Assembly (NCBI GenBank): GCA_031261365.1
Contig: JAISJY010000100.1
Span: 1-8,028, forward strand
DNA: 8,028 nucleotides
From: Caryophanales bacterium
GTDB taxonomy: Bacteria > Bacillota_I > Bacilli_A > RFN20 > JAISJY01
Reading direction: 5' to 3'
Every line of letters begins with the position of its first letter. Position 1 is the stretch's first letter. This document shows positions 1-6,623 of the stretch, one piece after another. A program made the position numbers and the translations under genes. Below the pieces are notes generated by a model. It was not told the origin of the DNA, searched no databases, and saw nothing but the letters and a program-made list of their open reading frames with translations.

Positions 1-8
1 GTCTTATG

Positions 9-17
9 TGATAGAAT
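9..17 (+). promoter_or_regulatory. Extended -10 element for the YcxB-like gene
   Basis: TGATAGAAT gives a TGn extension plus a TAGAAT hexamer (12-17). The start codon at 34 follows a GAGGTG ribosome site, so the 5' leader would be only about ten bases. Any -35 would lie outside the window. The same TGnTAGAAT form recurs at 5070-5078 and 5241-5249. Confidence 0.45.
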
Positions 18-33
18 AATAAAGAGGTGTAAT

Positions 34-558
34 ATGATAGAAATTAAATCAAAGTTTGATGCAACTATGACAGAGAATATGAATAAAGCTCAATTAAAGA
101 AACTAGGTCCTTTTATGTTTATTGTTAGTGGTATTTTTATAATACTAGGTCTTTTAATGTTTCTTTATTTTGAAGAGTTTGAGTTTTCTGGTATTGTTTT
201 TATGGTAATTGGAGTTCTTTATATTCCATTAGTAAAAGTATTAACTAAGGTTTTTCAAAAGGGAATTAATAAGTCTATGACTGTTTTAAGTAGTGAAACT
301 ATACAATACTTTAGATTTGAAGAAAAGAGAGTATTTATTGAAACTGTTAAAGGTGATTTGTATAAAGAAAATGTAGATGCTGATTATTCTTTTTTATATA
401 AAGCAGTAGAAAGTAAAGAGGGGTATATGTTATATATTTCTCGTATACAGGCTTTTTATATTCATAAGGCTGATTTTATTACAGGTACTTCTTTTGAATT
501 AAATACTCTTTTAATTAATAATTTAGGTATTAAGTTTAAAATATATTCAGGCAAATAA
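34..558 (+). CDS. YcxB-like two-helix membrane protein
   Basis: This is a 174-residue protein, probably in the cytoplasmic membrane; its molecular role is unknown. Two hydrophobic segments at about residues 27-46 and 51-70 form a hairpin, followed by a soluble C-terminal half. That half contains the pattern YMLYISRIQAFYIHKADF (131-148), which resembles the C-terminal domain of YcxB-like proteins, where a short strand ending in a tyrosine-serine segment precedes a conserved phenylalanine-isoleucine stretch. The family assignment is by eye. The ATG at 34 is supported by GAGGTG a few bases upstream. It is the only gene on the plus strand before 5271 and converges on the HPt gene. Its TAA stop overlaps the U-tract of the terminator that serves that opposing gene. 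Codon use (T-ending, many ATT and TTT) fits a hydrophobic host protein. Confidence 0.7.
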   Translation: MIEIKSKFDATMTENMNKAQLKKLGPFMFIVSGIFIILGLLMFLYFEEFEFSGIVFMVIGVLYIPLVKVLTKVFQKGINKSMTVLSSETIQYFRFEEKRVFIETVKGDLYKENVDADYSFLYKAVESKEGYMLYISRIQAFYIHKADFITGTSFELNTLLINNLGIKFKIYSGK

Positions 559-581
559 AAAACAGTACTTTTGATACTGTT
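553..581 (-). terminator. Intrinsic terminator of the HPt gene
   Basis: A perfect 7-bp stem, AACAGTA (561-567) with TACTGTT (575-581), has a 7-base loop. Read on the minus strand it starts just after the HPt stop codon and is followed by TTTTATTT, as expected for a Rho-independent terminator. On the plus strand there is no T-run, so it serves the minus strand better. Confidence 0.6.
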
Positions 582-583
582 GA

Positions 584-976
584 TTAAGCTAAGAAAGTTA
601 AAACTTCAGGGTATACTTCAACTGATTTATTAATAGAAACTAATAAAGCATCTATTAGAGGTTGAACTTCTTCTTTACTTGGAGCAGGTCCTAAGGTTGG
701 GTCTTTTAAATATTTTAATTTAACATCTAAATCTGCTAATCTAAAGTGAACATCATTAACAGATAAATTACCTGATGTTCCTTTAACGGTGTGAATAATT
801 GTTTCGGCTTGAACATAGTTCCCTGCTTCATATTCAACTAAAAACTTATTATACTCAGTTAAAAGATTAGGAATTAATTTAGGTAATAACATTCTATATA
901 ACATTTTGTTATTTCCTAAGCGTGTTAATCCTTGTTTGATATCATAATAAGGTAAGAAGTCTTCTGCTACAGCCAT
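584..976 (-). CDS. Orphan HPt (histidine phosphotransfer) domain protein
   Basis: This 130-residue protein consists essentially of one HPt four-helix-bundle domain, which accepts phosphate from a response-regulator or hybrid-kinase receiver and passes it on. The signature is IIHTVKGTSGNLS at 60-72, with His62 as the probable phospho-acceptor followed by the typical Lys-Gly and small residues. The following helix (HFRLADLDVKLKYL, 77-90) matches the usual partner helix. There is no kinase, receiver or other two-component gene in the window, so its partners are unknown and probably encoded elsewhere. The ATG at 976 is preceded by AGGTG at 982-986, five bases away. The gene is monocistronic and has its own terminator. 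Codon use is more balanced than in the neighbouring accessory genes, which suggests a resident host gene. Confidence 0.8.
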   Translation of the reverse strand: MAVAEDFLPYYDIKQGLTRLGNNKMLYRMLLPKLIPNLLTEYNKFLVEYEAGNYVQAETIIHTVKGTSGNLSVNDVHFRLADLDVKLKYLKDPTLGPAPSKEEVQPLIDALLVSINKSVEVYPEVLTFLA

Positions 977-1004
977 ATTTACACCTGCTTTCTTTGATAT
1001 AAAT

Positions 1005-1010
1005 ATTATA
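1005..1010 (-). promoter_or_regulatory. Possible -10 box of the HPt gene
   Basis: A perfect TATAAT on the minus strand lies 28 bases before the HPt start codon. I see no convincing -35 at 16-18 bp, and the region is AT-rich, so chance is possible. Confidence 0.35.
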
Positions 1011-1094
1011 ATACTTTATAAAATAAAAATAAAGACATAATTAAACTGTGAAGAGAGCAATTTTAAAATGTTATAACATAAATGCACATTTAGC

Positions 1095-1122
1095 AAAAAA
1101 AAGAATAGTAATGTCAGCTATT
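1095..1122 (-). terminator. Probable terminator of the AbiE operon
   Basis: AATAG (1118-1122 read on the minus strand) pairs with CTATT (1104-1108). One C and eight consecutive T residues (1102-1095) follow. The stem is only 5 bp and overlaps the toxin stop codon, but the T-tract is strong. Confidence 0.45.
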
Positions 1123-2167
1123 GGTTTTTCTCAAATAATTTAATCGCTTCATATAAATAAGCAAAATCTGTTAGATTGGCTTTTTTCATATAACTTAATT
1201 TTGTATAAGTTGGATTAGTTATCATTTTATCTTTGTACTTGTCAATATTTGTAATGAGTGTATATTCTTCATTATCAGCGAGTATATTGGCAATAAGGTA
1301 AGCCACCCGACAGGCTTGTCCTTCGGCTATTACTGGCGAATACCCACTTTCAAAGATATGGTTTTTTATACGGTGCATACCATCTAAAAGTTTTTTATAA
1401 TCTTCAAGAAACAATTTGCCTTTGCCAATAATTGTTATGGCAGAATTAAAACTATCTATAAGTGTTTCATGAGTACTAATTGATAAATTACGGTATTCAA
1501 TTTCGGCTTGGGCAACGCGTTTGTAGGTTTCTTTAACCTCAGTAAAGTTATCTAATTTATCAAGTAAGGTTGCTACATCATAAAGTTGTTTTATGACTTC
1601 CATTTCTTTGCCGATACCAAACGGAATACCTATTGTATGTGGTGCAAAAGCTGTTAGTTTATCACCTAAAATACAATTAATTGTTGGTATGGTTACAAAA
1701 ACAGCGGGAGCTTCAGTATCTAAAAGAGAGTTTGCTATTTCTTTTTTAATCGTGCTTGAATAATTATTTTCTTCAAAAAGCACATCAAGAATGATATGAA
1801 AATCATAATTATTGATGGGTGAAGTGTAGTAAAACTTAAAATGTCTTTTATTAATTTTATTAAAAGTATGTCGTGTTTGTTCTTCTTGGCGTTTAAAGGG
1901 AAAAATTGCTGATGCTTTTTCAATGAAAGTATCTATATCTGTGCCAGGTTTAACTATAATATCAATGTCAGTAGACAACCGCTTTGGTTTATCAAGTAGT
2001 AGCATTAAGCAAGTGCCACCTTTAAAAACAAAATCAAAATCTGCTAACTTTAAAGCCTGTAAAAGTCCAAAAGCATAAATTGTTCTTTCAAGTAAGGCTG
2101 GGTCGCGACCACTTTCAGTTTGAAGCCTTTTGATGTTCTCCATTGTAAAATTGCTTTTTTTAAGCAT
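1118..2167 (-). CDS. abiEii: AbiEii/AbiGii-type nucleotidyltransferase toxin
   Basis: This 349-residue protein is the toxin half of an AbiE-like (type IV) toxin-antitoxin and abortive-infection module. The family has a DNA-polymerase-beta fold, and relatives such as the MenT toxins transfer nucleotides to tRNA. Visible motifs are FKGGTCLMLL (48-57), RLSTDIDI (63-70) with metal-binding Asp67 and Asp69, a further acidic strand HIILDVLFEE (124-133), LGDKLTAF (167-174), and KQLYDVATLL (193-202). All catalytic positions I can place are intact, so it is predicted to be active. The ATG overlaps the end of the antitoxin gene by 8 bp (ATGCTTAA), and I see no independent ribosome site, which suggests translational coupling. 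Phage defence is inferred from the family. The substrate in this organism is unknown. Confidence 0.88.
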   Translation of the reverse strand: MLKKSNFTMENIKRLQTESGRDPALLERTIYAFGLLQALKLADFDFVFKGGTCLMLLLDKPKRLSTDIDIIVKPGTDIDTFIEKASAIFPFKRQEEQTRHTFNKINKRHFKFYYTSPINNYDFHIILDVLFEENNYSSTIKKEIANSLLDTEAPAVFVTIPTINCILGDKLTAFAPHTIGIPFGIGKEMEVIKQLYDVATLLDKLDNFTEVKETYKRVAQAEIEYRNLSISTHETLIDSFNSAITIIGKGKLFLEDYKKLLDGMHRIKNHIFESGYSPVIAEGQACRVAYLIANILADNEEYTLITNIDKYKDKMITNPTYTKLSYMKKANLTDFAYLYEAIKLFEKNQ

Positions 2168-2918
2168 ATTGTTTGTTTTCTTTATCTGTGTAAAGTTTTA
2201 TTGCTGTTTGGCTTTTAATTAAGTTGTGTAATTTTCTTTCAACTTGTCTTGTTCGAGCATAACTAAACAGTTTCGTTTCGTTTATTTGGTATTTTGTGAA
2301 TATATTTTCTATAATTGAAGTATAATCATCTTCATTAATGAATGCTTTTATTAATCTGTTGGCAAGTAAATCAACTGTTATTTTTTCAAGTGATAAGCCG
2401 TGTGGTTGTTTTTTATTCTTTGGGTATCTAGAAGATAACCGCTCTATTATTATGGAATTATTATTAGAGTATCTTTGGTATTCCTCAATACTTGGTTCAA
2501 AAATAATAGCAGAATATTTCTCTTGTAACTTATTAAAAAACGAATCCATAAGCATATTTTCGGTTTCTACAACTATTGTATTATGAGCAATTTGGTGATT
2601 AACAAACTCGTTTAGTTGTCTTGTTTCCCAAACTAAAAAATCAGCAAGCGGAAACTCAGCTAAAAGAAATCTAGTTATTTCTAATAGCAAATTATTTGTT
2701 TGTTTATATTCATAAATCGGTTTTACATTGTTTTTGTTAACTACTACATACAAATCTTTGCCGACACGAGTTATTTGTTGTTGCTCTATTAATCTTGTTA
2801 AAAGTTTTTGGAGCGTGTTCTTATTGAAGTCTGGGTTTTCTTTAAGTATGTCAAGTAGTATATCTTGTCTACAAAATGTTTGTGTGCCTAATCCGTTTAT
2901 TATTGATGCATATTTCAA
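2160..2918 (-). CDS. abiEi: AbiEi-like antitoxin and operon autorepressor
   Basis: This is the cognate antitoxin of the AbiEii toxin. The first roughly 65 residues read as a winged helix (DILLDILKENPDFNKNTL followed by LYVV), consistent with DNA binding and autoregulation as established for AbiEi of Streptococcus. The C-terminal half, with LSLEKITVDLLANRLIKAF and then YARTRQVERKLHNLI, resembles the DUF6577 group that pairs with AbiEii toxins. The start is reassigned. A longer frame opens at TTG 2939, but a near-perfect AAAGGAGG (2929-2936) lies inside it. I prefer TTG 2918-2916, ten bases after that ribosome site, giving 252 residues; no in-frame ATG is available there. The non-AUG start would keep expression modest. 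The 3' end overlaps the toxin by 8 bp, placing antitoxin first as usual for AbiE. Confidence 0.78.
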   Translation of the reverse strand: MKYASIINGLGTQTFCRQDILLDILKENPDFNKNTLQKLLTRLIEQQQITRVGKDLYVVVNKNNVKPIYEYKQTNNLLLEITRFLLAEFPLADFLVWETRQLNEFVNHQIAHNTIVVETENMLMDSFFNKLQEKYSAIIFEPSIEEYQRYSNNNSIIIERLSSRYPKNKKQPHGLSLEKITVDLLANRLIKAFINEDDYTSIIENIFTKYQINETKLFSYARTRQVERKLHNLIKSQTAIKLYTDKENKQYA

Positions 2919-2928
2919 ATTGGTCTTG

Positions 2929-2936
2929 CCTCCTTT
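2929..2936 (-). promoter_or_regulatory. Shine-Dalgarno site that fixes the AbiEi start
   Basis: AAAGGAGG is a near-perfect ribosome binding site. It argues against initiation at TTG 2939, which would place this site inside the coding sequence, and for TTG 2918-2916. Confidence 0.7.
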
Positions 2937-2952
2937 CAAAATGAGTACTTAT

Positions 2953-2981
2953 AGTTTAATATAAAAATACCAAAAAGTAAA
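2953..2981 (-). promoter_or_regulatory. Candidate AbiE operon promoter
   Basis: TTTACT (2976-2981), a 17-bp spacer and TAAACT (2953-2958) match the consensus at four of six positions in each hexamer. Transcription would begin near 2946, about ten bases before the ribosome site. The -35 abuts the inverted repeat that starts at 2982. This is weak but sensibly placed for a repressed toxin-antitoxin promoter. Confidence 0.4.
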
Positions 2982-3021
2982 GCCCCTTTTGTAATTATTT
3001 TCGTTTTTTTACAAAACGGGC
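2982..3021 (-). promoter_or_regulatory. Inverted repeat upstream of abiEi, candidate operator
   Basis: The arms GCCCCTTTTGTAA (2982-2994) and TTACAAAACGGGC (3009-3021) pair at 12 of 13 positions around a 14-base spacer. The repeat directly abuts the candidate -35. AbiEi antitoxins are known to bind inverted repeats at their own promoter, so an operator is the first hypothesis. Read on the minus strand it is followed by CTTTACTTTTT, so a weak terminator or attenuator is the alternative. Confidence 0.5.
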
Positions 3022-3047
3022 ATATTGAATTAAATTAAAAAAGTTAC

Positions 3048-3082
3048 TATATAGGTAAATTATTGTCTTTTTTACCTATATA
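3048..3082. repeat. Perfect 12-bp inverted repeat between hsp20 and abiE
   Basis: TATATAGGTAAA (3048-3059) and TTTACCTATATA (3071-3082) are exact reverse complements separated by 11 bases. There is no adjoining T-run on either strand, so it looks more like a protein-binding site than a terminator. It could be a second AbiEi operator, but its sequence differs from the repeat at 2982-3021. Confidence 0.5.
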
Positions 3083-3102
3083 ATAAAATATATTAAGAAT
3101 TT

Positions 3103-3128
3103 AAAAAAGGTCCGCTTGTGGCAGACCT
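3103..3128 (-). terminator. Intrinsic terminator of hsp20
   Basis: On the minus strand AGGTCTGC pairs with GCGGACCT (8 bp, one U-G wobble) around the loop CACAA and is followed by six T residues. This is the strongest terminator in the window. The wobble makes the stem complete only in the minus-strand RNA, which fixes its direction. Confidence 0.85.
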
Positions 3129-3140
3129 CTAGATATAGAA

Positions 3141-3166
3141 TGAGTAGAAAAGGGGAAAGCTACTCA
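3141..3166 (-). repeat. Second hairpin in the hsp20 3' untranslated region
   Basis: TGAGTAG (3141-3147) pairs perfectly with CTACTCA (3160-3166) around a 12-base loop. It lies between the hsp20 stop codon and the terminator. It lacks a T-run, so it may stabilise the 3' end rather than terminate transcription. Confidence 0.4.
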
Positions 3167-3173
3167 AAAGCTC

Positions 3174-3584
3174 TTATTCAATACTAATTTGTTTCTTTTC
3201 AGGAACGATAGGTTTTTCTTTAGGAATAATCACTGTTAAAATACCATCTTCGTTTTTAGCTTTGATAGAATCTTGTTTGATGTTTCCAACATAGAATGCT
3301 CTTGTAAAAGTACCGTATGCTTGTTCCTTTTTTAAATAAGCCTCTTTCTCTTTTAGTTCTTTGGCAGTTTTTTCAACTGTTATAGTTAAAGTGTCTTTTT
3401 CTAAATTAATAGAAATGTTTTCTTTTTTAACGCCTGGAACTTCAAGTTCTAACACATAACTATCATCATTTTCTATTATATTTGTCTTTAAAAATGATGA
3501 ACCTTTTGTTTCAATAAATAAATCATCTAAAAAGTTATCTCCAAAAAAAGTAAATGGGCTACTTGGTAATAAATGTCTTGTCAT
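3174..3584 (-). CDS. hsp20: Hsp20 small heat-shock protein (alpha-crystallin family)
   Basis: This 136-residue cytoplasmic, ATP-independent chaperone binds unfolding proteins and forms oligomers. The alpha-crystallin domain spans about residues 35-122. Its landmarks are LELEVPGVKKENISI (45-59), the AYGTFTRAFYV strand (89-99), and AKNEDGILTVIIPK (109-122), the family's A-x(n)-G-x-L motif. The C-terminal ISI (133-135) is the IXI motif used in oligomer assembly, so the protein is complete. An open frame extends upstream to GTG 3611, but that codon lies inside a CIRCE operator. AGGAGG at 3591-3596 sits six bases before the ATG at 3584, so the ATG is chosen. It has its own promoter and terminator, and the paired CIRCE sites predict heat-inducible HrcA control. 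Confidence 0.93.
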   Translation of the reverse strand: MTRHLLPSSPFTFFGDNFLDDLFIETKGSSFLKTNIIENDDSYVLELEVPGVKKENISINLEKDTLTITVEKTAKELKEKEAYLKKEQAYGTFTRAFYVGNIKQDSIKAKNEDGILTVIIPKEKPIVPEKKQISIE

Positions 3585-3604
3585 ATTTGACCTCCTATTT
3601 TGTT

Positions 3605-3631
3605 TTAGCACTCTGGTACCTCTAGTGCTAA
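3605..3631. promoter_or_regulatory. CIRCE operator 1 (HrcA binding site)
   Basis: The left arm TTAGCACTC (3605-3613), a 9-base spacer and the right arm TAGTGCTAA (3623-3631) match the CIRCE consensus TTAGCACTC-N9-GAGTGCTAA with one mismatch. It covers the predicted transcription start and leader of hsp20, the standard repressing position for HrcA. Confidence 0.92.
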
Positions 3632-3635
3632 TAAT

Positions 3636-3663
3636 ATTGTATCATATGTTTTGGCACTGTCAA
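3636..3663 (-). promoter_or_regulatory. Sigma-A promoter of hsp20
   Basis: TTGACA (3658-3663), a 16-bp spacer and TACAAT (3636-3641) preceded by TGA form a consensus -35 and an extended -10. Transcription should start near 3629, giving a leader of about 45 bases that contains CIRCE 1. The -35 lies inside the second CIRCE-like element. Confidence 0.85.
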
Positions 3664-3677
3664 GAGCAAAGTGCTAA
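3651..3677. promoter_or_regulatory. CIRCE-like operator 2, overlapping the -35
   Basis: TTGGCACTG (3651-3659), exactly nine bases, then AAGTGCTAA (3669-3677) keep the 9-9-9 CIRCE geometry with two mismatches in the left arm and one in the right. It is weaker than CIRCE 1 but spans the -35 hexamer, so HrcA bound here would occlude RNA polymerase directly. Confidence 0.7.
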
Positions 3678-3752
3678 AAAAATAAAAAAGTTTATTTATT
3701 AGTTTTTTTGTGAAATGTTTATAAGATTTTAGTGTTAGTTTTAAAGAGAGAA

Positions 3753-5048
3753 TTATTTAATGCACCAGACTGCATAAAGTGGTACGGATTTAATATTGTT
3801 TTCAAAACCGAAGTTTTTACTAGAAATACGAATTGATTTTTTAATGTCATATTTTTTTATAAATGTTGTTAAACTTTTGGCTTTTACATTATCTGAGGCT
3901 TTAACCTCAATAGGAAGAATCTCATCTTTATTTTGCAAAACAAAATCTAGTTCAGCTGTGCCATTGCTTTCCCAAAAGTATGGAATAAACTCATTAAATA
4001 CAAATTGTTGACTAACATAGTTTTCGGTTAATGCACCTTTATATTCTCCACCAAAATTGTCACTTAAAATGAGTATTGGTGCTAGATTAGATTTTGAAGT
4101 TAAAAGTCCAACATCGTTTAAATAGATTTTATAAGATAAGGCATTAACATAGGAATGAAGTGGATTTTTGCCTTCGTTAACTTTAAGCGTTTTATTTACA
4201 AGTCCAGCTTCAATAAGCCAATAAAGACCAAACTCATAAGAGGTAGCCCGAGCCGAACTATTAACTAAACTATATTGAAACTTTTTATTTTCACGAGCAA
4301 GTTGATATGGAATACTATTATAAATTGCTACAATTCTAGTAGCATCGTTTTTTGTTTCTATATATTTTGTACTATCATCGGCATAGTCACTTAATATTTG
4401 GTTTTGAATAATTCTAACAAAATCAAAATCTTTAGTATTAAGATATTCCTGAACGGCTTCTGGCATACCGCCTACAATTAAATATGTGCGATAAAGCGAT
4501 AAAGCGTGTTCATGGTGGTTTTCTGGAATTGTTCTATCATTATTAAAACAGTCTTGAATAAGGTCAGCAAGAGGTTCTTCATTTAAGGCAATTAAGAACT
4601 CGTAAAAGTTCATAGGTCTCATTGTTATTTTAGAAACTTTACCAACGGGGAAAGAATAACCTTTTCTGTTTATTGCAACACCAAGTAAACTACCTGCAGA
4701 AATAATATTATATTGGGGAGCATTTTCATAAAAATATTTTAAACTTGTTATAGCAGAGGAACAATCTTGGATTTCATCAAAAAAGATAAGAGTTTTTTCT
4801 GTGATTTTCTTTAATGATAATCTTTCTAATTCTTCAATAATTCTTTTAGTATTCATATCTAGGGAAAATATCTCTTGTAAAGGTTTATTGTTTTGAAAGT
4901 TGAAAACAACAAAATCATTATAATTTTCTTTGGCAAATGTTTTGATAGTAAAAGTTTTACCTACTTGCCTTGCTCCAAAGATAACTAAAGGTTTGTGGTT
5001 AACTTTATTTTTCCAATTTAATAAATCATTTTCTATAAGTCTTTTCAT
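3753..5048 (-). CDS. AAA-family ATPase with C-terminal DUF4143
   Basis: This 431-residue protein belongs to a widespread accessory family (AAA_14 plus DUF4143) with no settled function. The ATPase half has Walker A GARQVGKT (25-32), Walker B LIFFDEIQ (87-94) and a sensor-like AGSLLG (118-123). YLIVGGMPEAVQ (189-200) marks the linker typical of the family. The DUF4143 half carries NDVGLLT (311-317), GALTENYVSQ (338-347) and FWESNGTAELDFVL followed by PIEVKAS (358-385). That last pattern, with Asp368, Glu381 and Lys383, is compatible with a PD-(D/E)xK nuclease-like core, but nuclease activity is unproven for the family. All key motifs are intact and the length is normal. The ATG at 5048 has an AGAGGT ribosome site. 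The gene stands alone, divergent from the AlbA_2 regulator, and I see no clear terminator before the hsp20 promoter. Confidence 0.88.
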   Translation of the reverse strand: MKRLIENDLLNWKNKVNHKPLVIFGARQVGKTFTIKTFAKENYNDFVVFNFQNNKPLQEIFSLDMNTKRIIEELERLSLKKITEKTLIFFDEIQDCSSAITSLKYFYENAPQYNIISAGSLLGVAINRKGYSFPVGKVSKITMRPMNFYEFLIALNEEPLADLIQDCFNNDRTIPENHHEHALSLYRTYLIVGGMPEAVQEYLNTKDFDFVRIIQNQILSDYADDSTKYIETKNDATRIVAIYNSIPYQLARENKKFQYSLVNSSARATSYEFGLYWLIEAGLVNKTLKVNEGKNPLHSYVNALSYKIYLNDVGLLTSKSNLAPILILSDNFGGEYKGALTENYVSQQFVFNEFIPYFWESNGTAELDFVLQNKDEILPIEVKASDNVKAKSLTTFIKKYDIKKSIRISSKNFGFENNIKSVPLYAVWCIK

Positions 5049-5069
5049 TTTTACCTCTTTTATGGAATA

Positions 5070-5098
5070 ATTCTAACATAAAACTAAGATGTATGCAA
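5070..5098 (-). promoter_or_regulatory. Promoter of the DUF4143 ATPase
   Basis: TTGCAT (5093-5098), a 17-bp spacer and TAGAAT (5070-5075) preceded by TGT form a good extended -10 promoter. Transcription would begin near 5063, leaving about 14 untranslated bases that hold the ribosome site. Confidence 0.6.
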
Positions 5099-5185
5099 GT
5101 TATTATGGTATTTTTTACATTTTTCATAGGGAATAATGTAAAATCAAGAAAATATTTAGCAAATTATAAGTGTTTCATTTTTATT

Positions 5186-5210
5186 TATTGGTTAGTAATA
5201 ATTACCAATA
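5186..5210. repeat. Inverted repeat in the divergent promoter region
   Basis: TATTGGT (5186-5192) and ACCAATA (5204-5210) are exact reverse complements with an 11-base spacer. They sit just upstream of the promoter elements of the winged-helix regulator. An autoregulatory operator is possible, but the arms are short and AT-rich. Confidence 0.35.
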
Positions 5211-5240
5211 TACCGATATAATCCCTAAATTGTAATAGTG

Positions 5241-5249
5241 TGGTAGAAT
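5241..5249 (+). promoter_or_regulatory. Extended -10 element of the AlbA_2 regulator
   Basis: TGGTAGAAT gives a TGn extension plus TAGAAT, 21 bases before the ATG, with AAGGAAG between them. No good -35 is visible. A separate TATAAT at 5217-5222 is an alternative -10. Confidence 0.45.
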
Positions 5250-5270
5250 TGAGGAATAAGGAAGTGAACA

Positions 5271-6623
5271 ATGCAATATCAAGAAAGTCATAATATAGAA
5301 TTAAAGAAAGTGATAAACGATTCGCTTGAAAAAGAAATAGTTTCATTTCTTAATTCATTTGATGGAACAATTTATATAGGAATAGAAGATAATGGAAAAG
5401 TTTATGGTGTTAAAGATGTTGATACATATCTTAAACAAATATCAGATACTATTAGTCAAAAAATACTTCCGAGTGCAACTACATTTGTTAGTCCTGAAAA
5501 AATAATAGTTGATGGTTTAGATGTAATTGAGATTAAAGTAAGAAAGGGAATTAAACATTTATATTACATTAAGAAACACGGACATTCACCTGTAGGTTGT
5601 TTTATTAGAGTAGGTTCTACTTGCAGAAGTTTAACCGAAGAAGAAATAAACAAAAGATATCACCTTGATTTAAATCATACTCCTATTCCAATGACTGAAA
5701 TAAAGTCTCGAAACCAAGATTTAACATTTAAAGATTTAGAGTTTTTATATCATCAAAAAGGAAAAGATATAGTAGATGAACAGTCTTTTTTTAAAAATAA
5801 AAACTTTTTGACTGAAGATGGCAAGTTTAATAAACTTGCTGAATTGTTTGCAGATGAAAATCACATATCTCTCTTGTTTTGTAAGTTCAATGGTACAACA
5901 AAAGAGCCAGATGCTTTAAGAATAGAATATGGTAGGCAATGTCTAATTATTGGTTCAAACAAAGTAAAAGATTATGCAAAAGATATAATCAATACTACCC
6001 AAATCAAAGTTACTGATAATCTGCAAAGAGAAGAGTTAAGACTATTTGACGATAGGTCATTTCGAGAAGCATGGGTAAACTGTATTCAATATACCGACTG
6101 GTTGTCTGGGTCTTATCCTAGAGTATTTGCATATTCCGATAGAATTGAAATTGAGTCTTTTGGTGGTTTACCTAAAAACTTACCTTTAGAAGAGTTCTTT
6201 AAAGGAGTTCACAAACCTATATCTCCTGATTTAACCACAATATTAACAGAACTCGATCATATAGAACACATGGGTTTTGGAGTACCATATATTGTTAGTA
6301 AATATGGTAGAGAGACATTTAGATTTAGTGAAAATACTGTGACTGTTGTAATACCATTTAAGTTTCTTGAGAACTCTGCAGCTATAAATGATACTACCCA
6401 TGAAACTACCCAGAAAACTACCCAGAAAACTACCCAGAAAACTACCCAAGAAATGATAATAGAATTAATTGGCGAACATCAAAGTTACTCAATGTTAGAA
6501 ATAGCTAATGCTCTAACATTAACGAGAGATGGAGTGAAATACCATATTACAAAGCTTAAGAAAGAAGGACGCATTAAAAGAGATGGTTCTGATAAAAAAG
6601 GAACTTGGATTATAATAAAATGA
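5271..6623 (+). CDS. AlbA_2/Schlafen-like and GHKL-ATPase-like transcriptional regulator (COG2865 type)
   Basis: This 450-residue protein has three recognisable parts. Residues 5-125 form an AlbA_2 domain (ESHNIELKK, then EKEIVSFLNSFDGTIYIGIED and GKVYGV). Residues 258-365 resemble the C-terminal ATP-binding domain of this family: REAWVNCIQYTDW includes the usual Asn270, followed by IEIESFGGLP and EHMGFGVPYIVSKYG. Residues 375-394 are five tetrapeptide units based on TTQK or TTQE, then a winged helix (395-450) with TRDGVKYHITKLKKEGRI as its recognition region. The role is presumably DNA binding and regulation; its targets are unknown. The ATG at 5271 follows AAGGAAG. It is divergent from the DUF4143 gene. 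A second four-codon repeat in another frame begins at the last codon and runs over the TGA stop, which suggests past tail replacement. Confidence 0.88.
   Translation: MQYQESHNIELKKVINDSLEKEIVSFLNSFDGTIYIGIEDNGKVYGVKDVDTYLKQISDTISQKILPSATTFVSPEKIIVDGLDVIEIKVRKGIKHLYYIKKHGHSPVGCFIRVGSTCRSLTEEEINKRYHLDLNHTPIPMTEIKSRNQDLTFKDLEFLYHQKGKDIVDEQSFFKNKNFLTEDGKFNKLAELFADENHISLLFCKFNGTTKEPDALRIEYGRQCLIIGSNKVKDYAKDIINTTQIKVTDNLQREELRLFDDRSFREAWVNCIQYTDWLSGSYPRVFAYSDRIEIESFGGLPKNLPLEEFFKGVHKPISPDLTTILTELDHIEHMGFGVPYIVSKYGRETFRFSENTVTVVIPFKFLENSAAINDTTHETTQKTTQKTTQKTTQEMIIELIGEHQSYSMLEIANALTLTRDGVKYHITKLKKEGRIKRDGSDKKGTWIIIK
6393..6452 (+). repeat. Five 12-bp tandem units encoding TTQK-type repeats
   Basis: The units begin at 6393, 6405, 6417, 6429 and 6441. 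The three central units are identical (ACTACCCAGAAA); the outer two differ at the last codons (HE and QE in place of QK). The period of 12 preserves the reading frame, so copy-number change would lengthen or shorten the linker between the ATPase-like domain and the winged helix without breaking the protein. Confidence 0.95.

Noticed and set aside
3585..3611. GTG 3611 as the hsp20 start
   Set aside because: It lies inside the CIRCE operator, and AGGAGG sits correctly before ATG 3584.
3664..3752. Terminator for the DUF4143 ATPase
   Set aside because: Only a weak AT-only stem (AATAAA with TTTATT) is visible near 3680; too weak to call.
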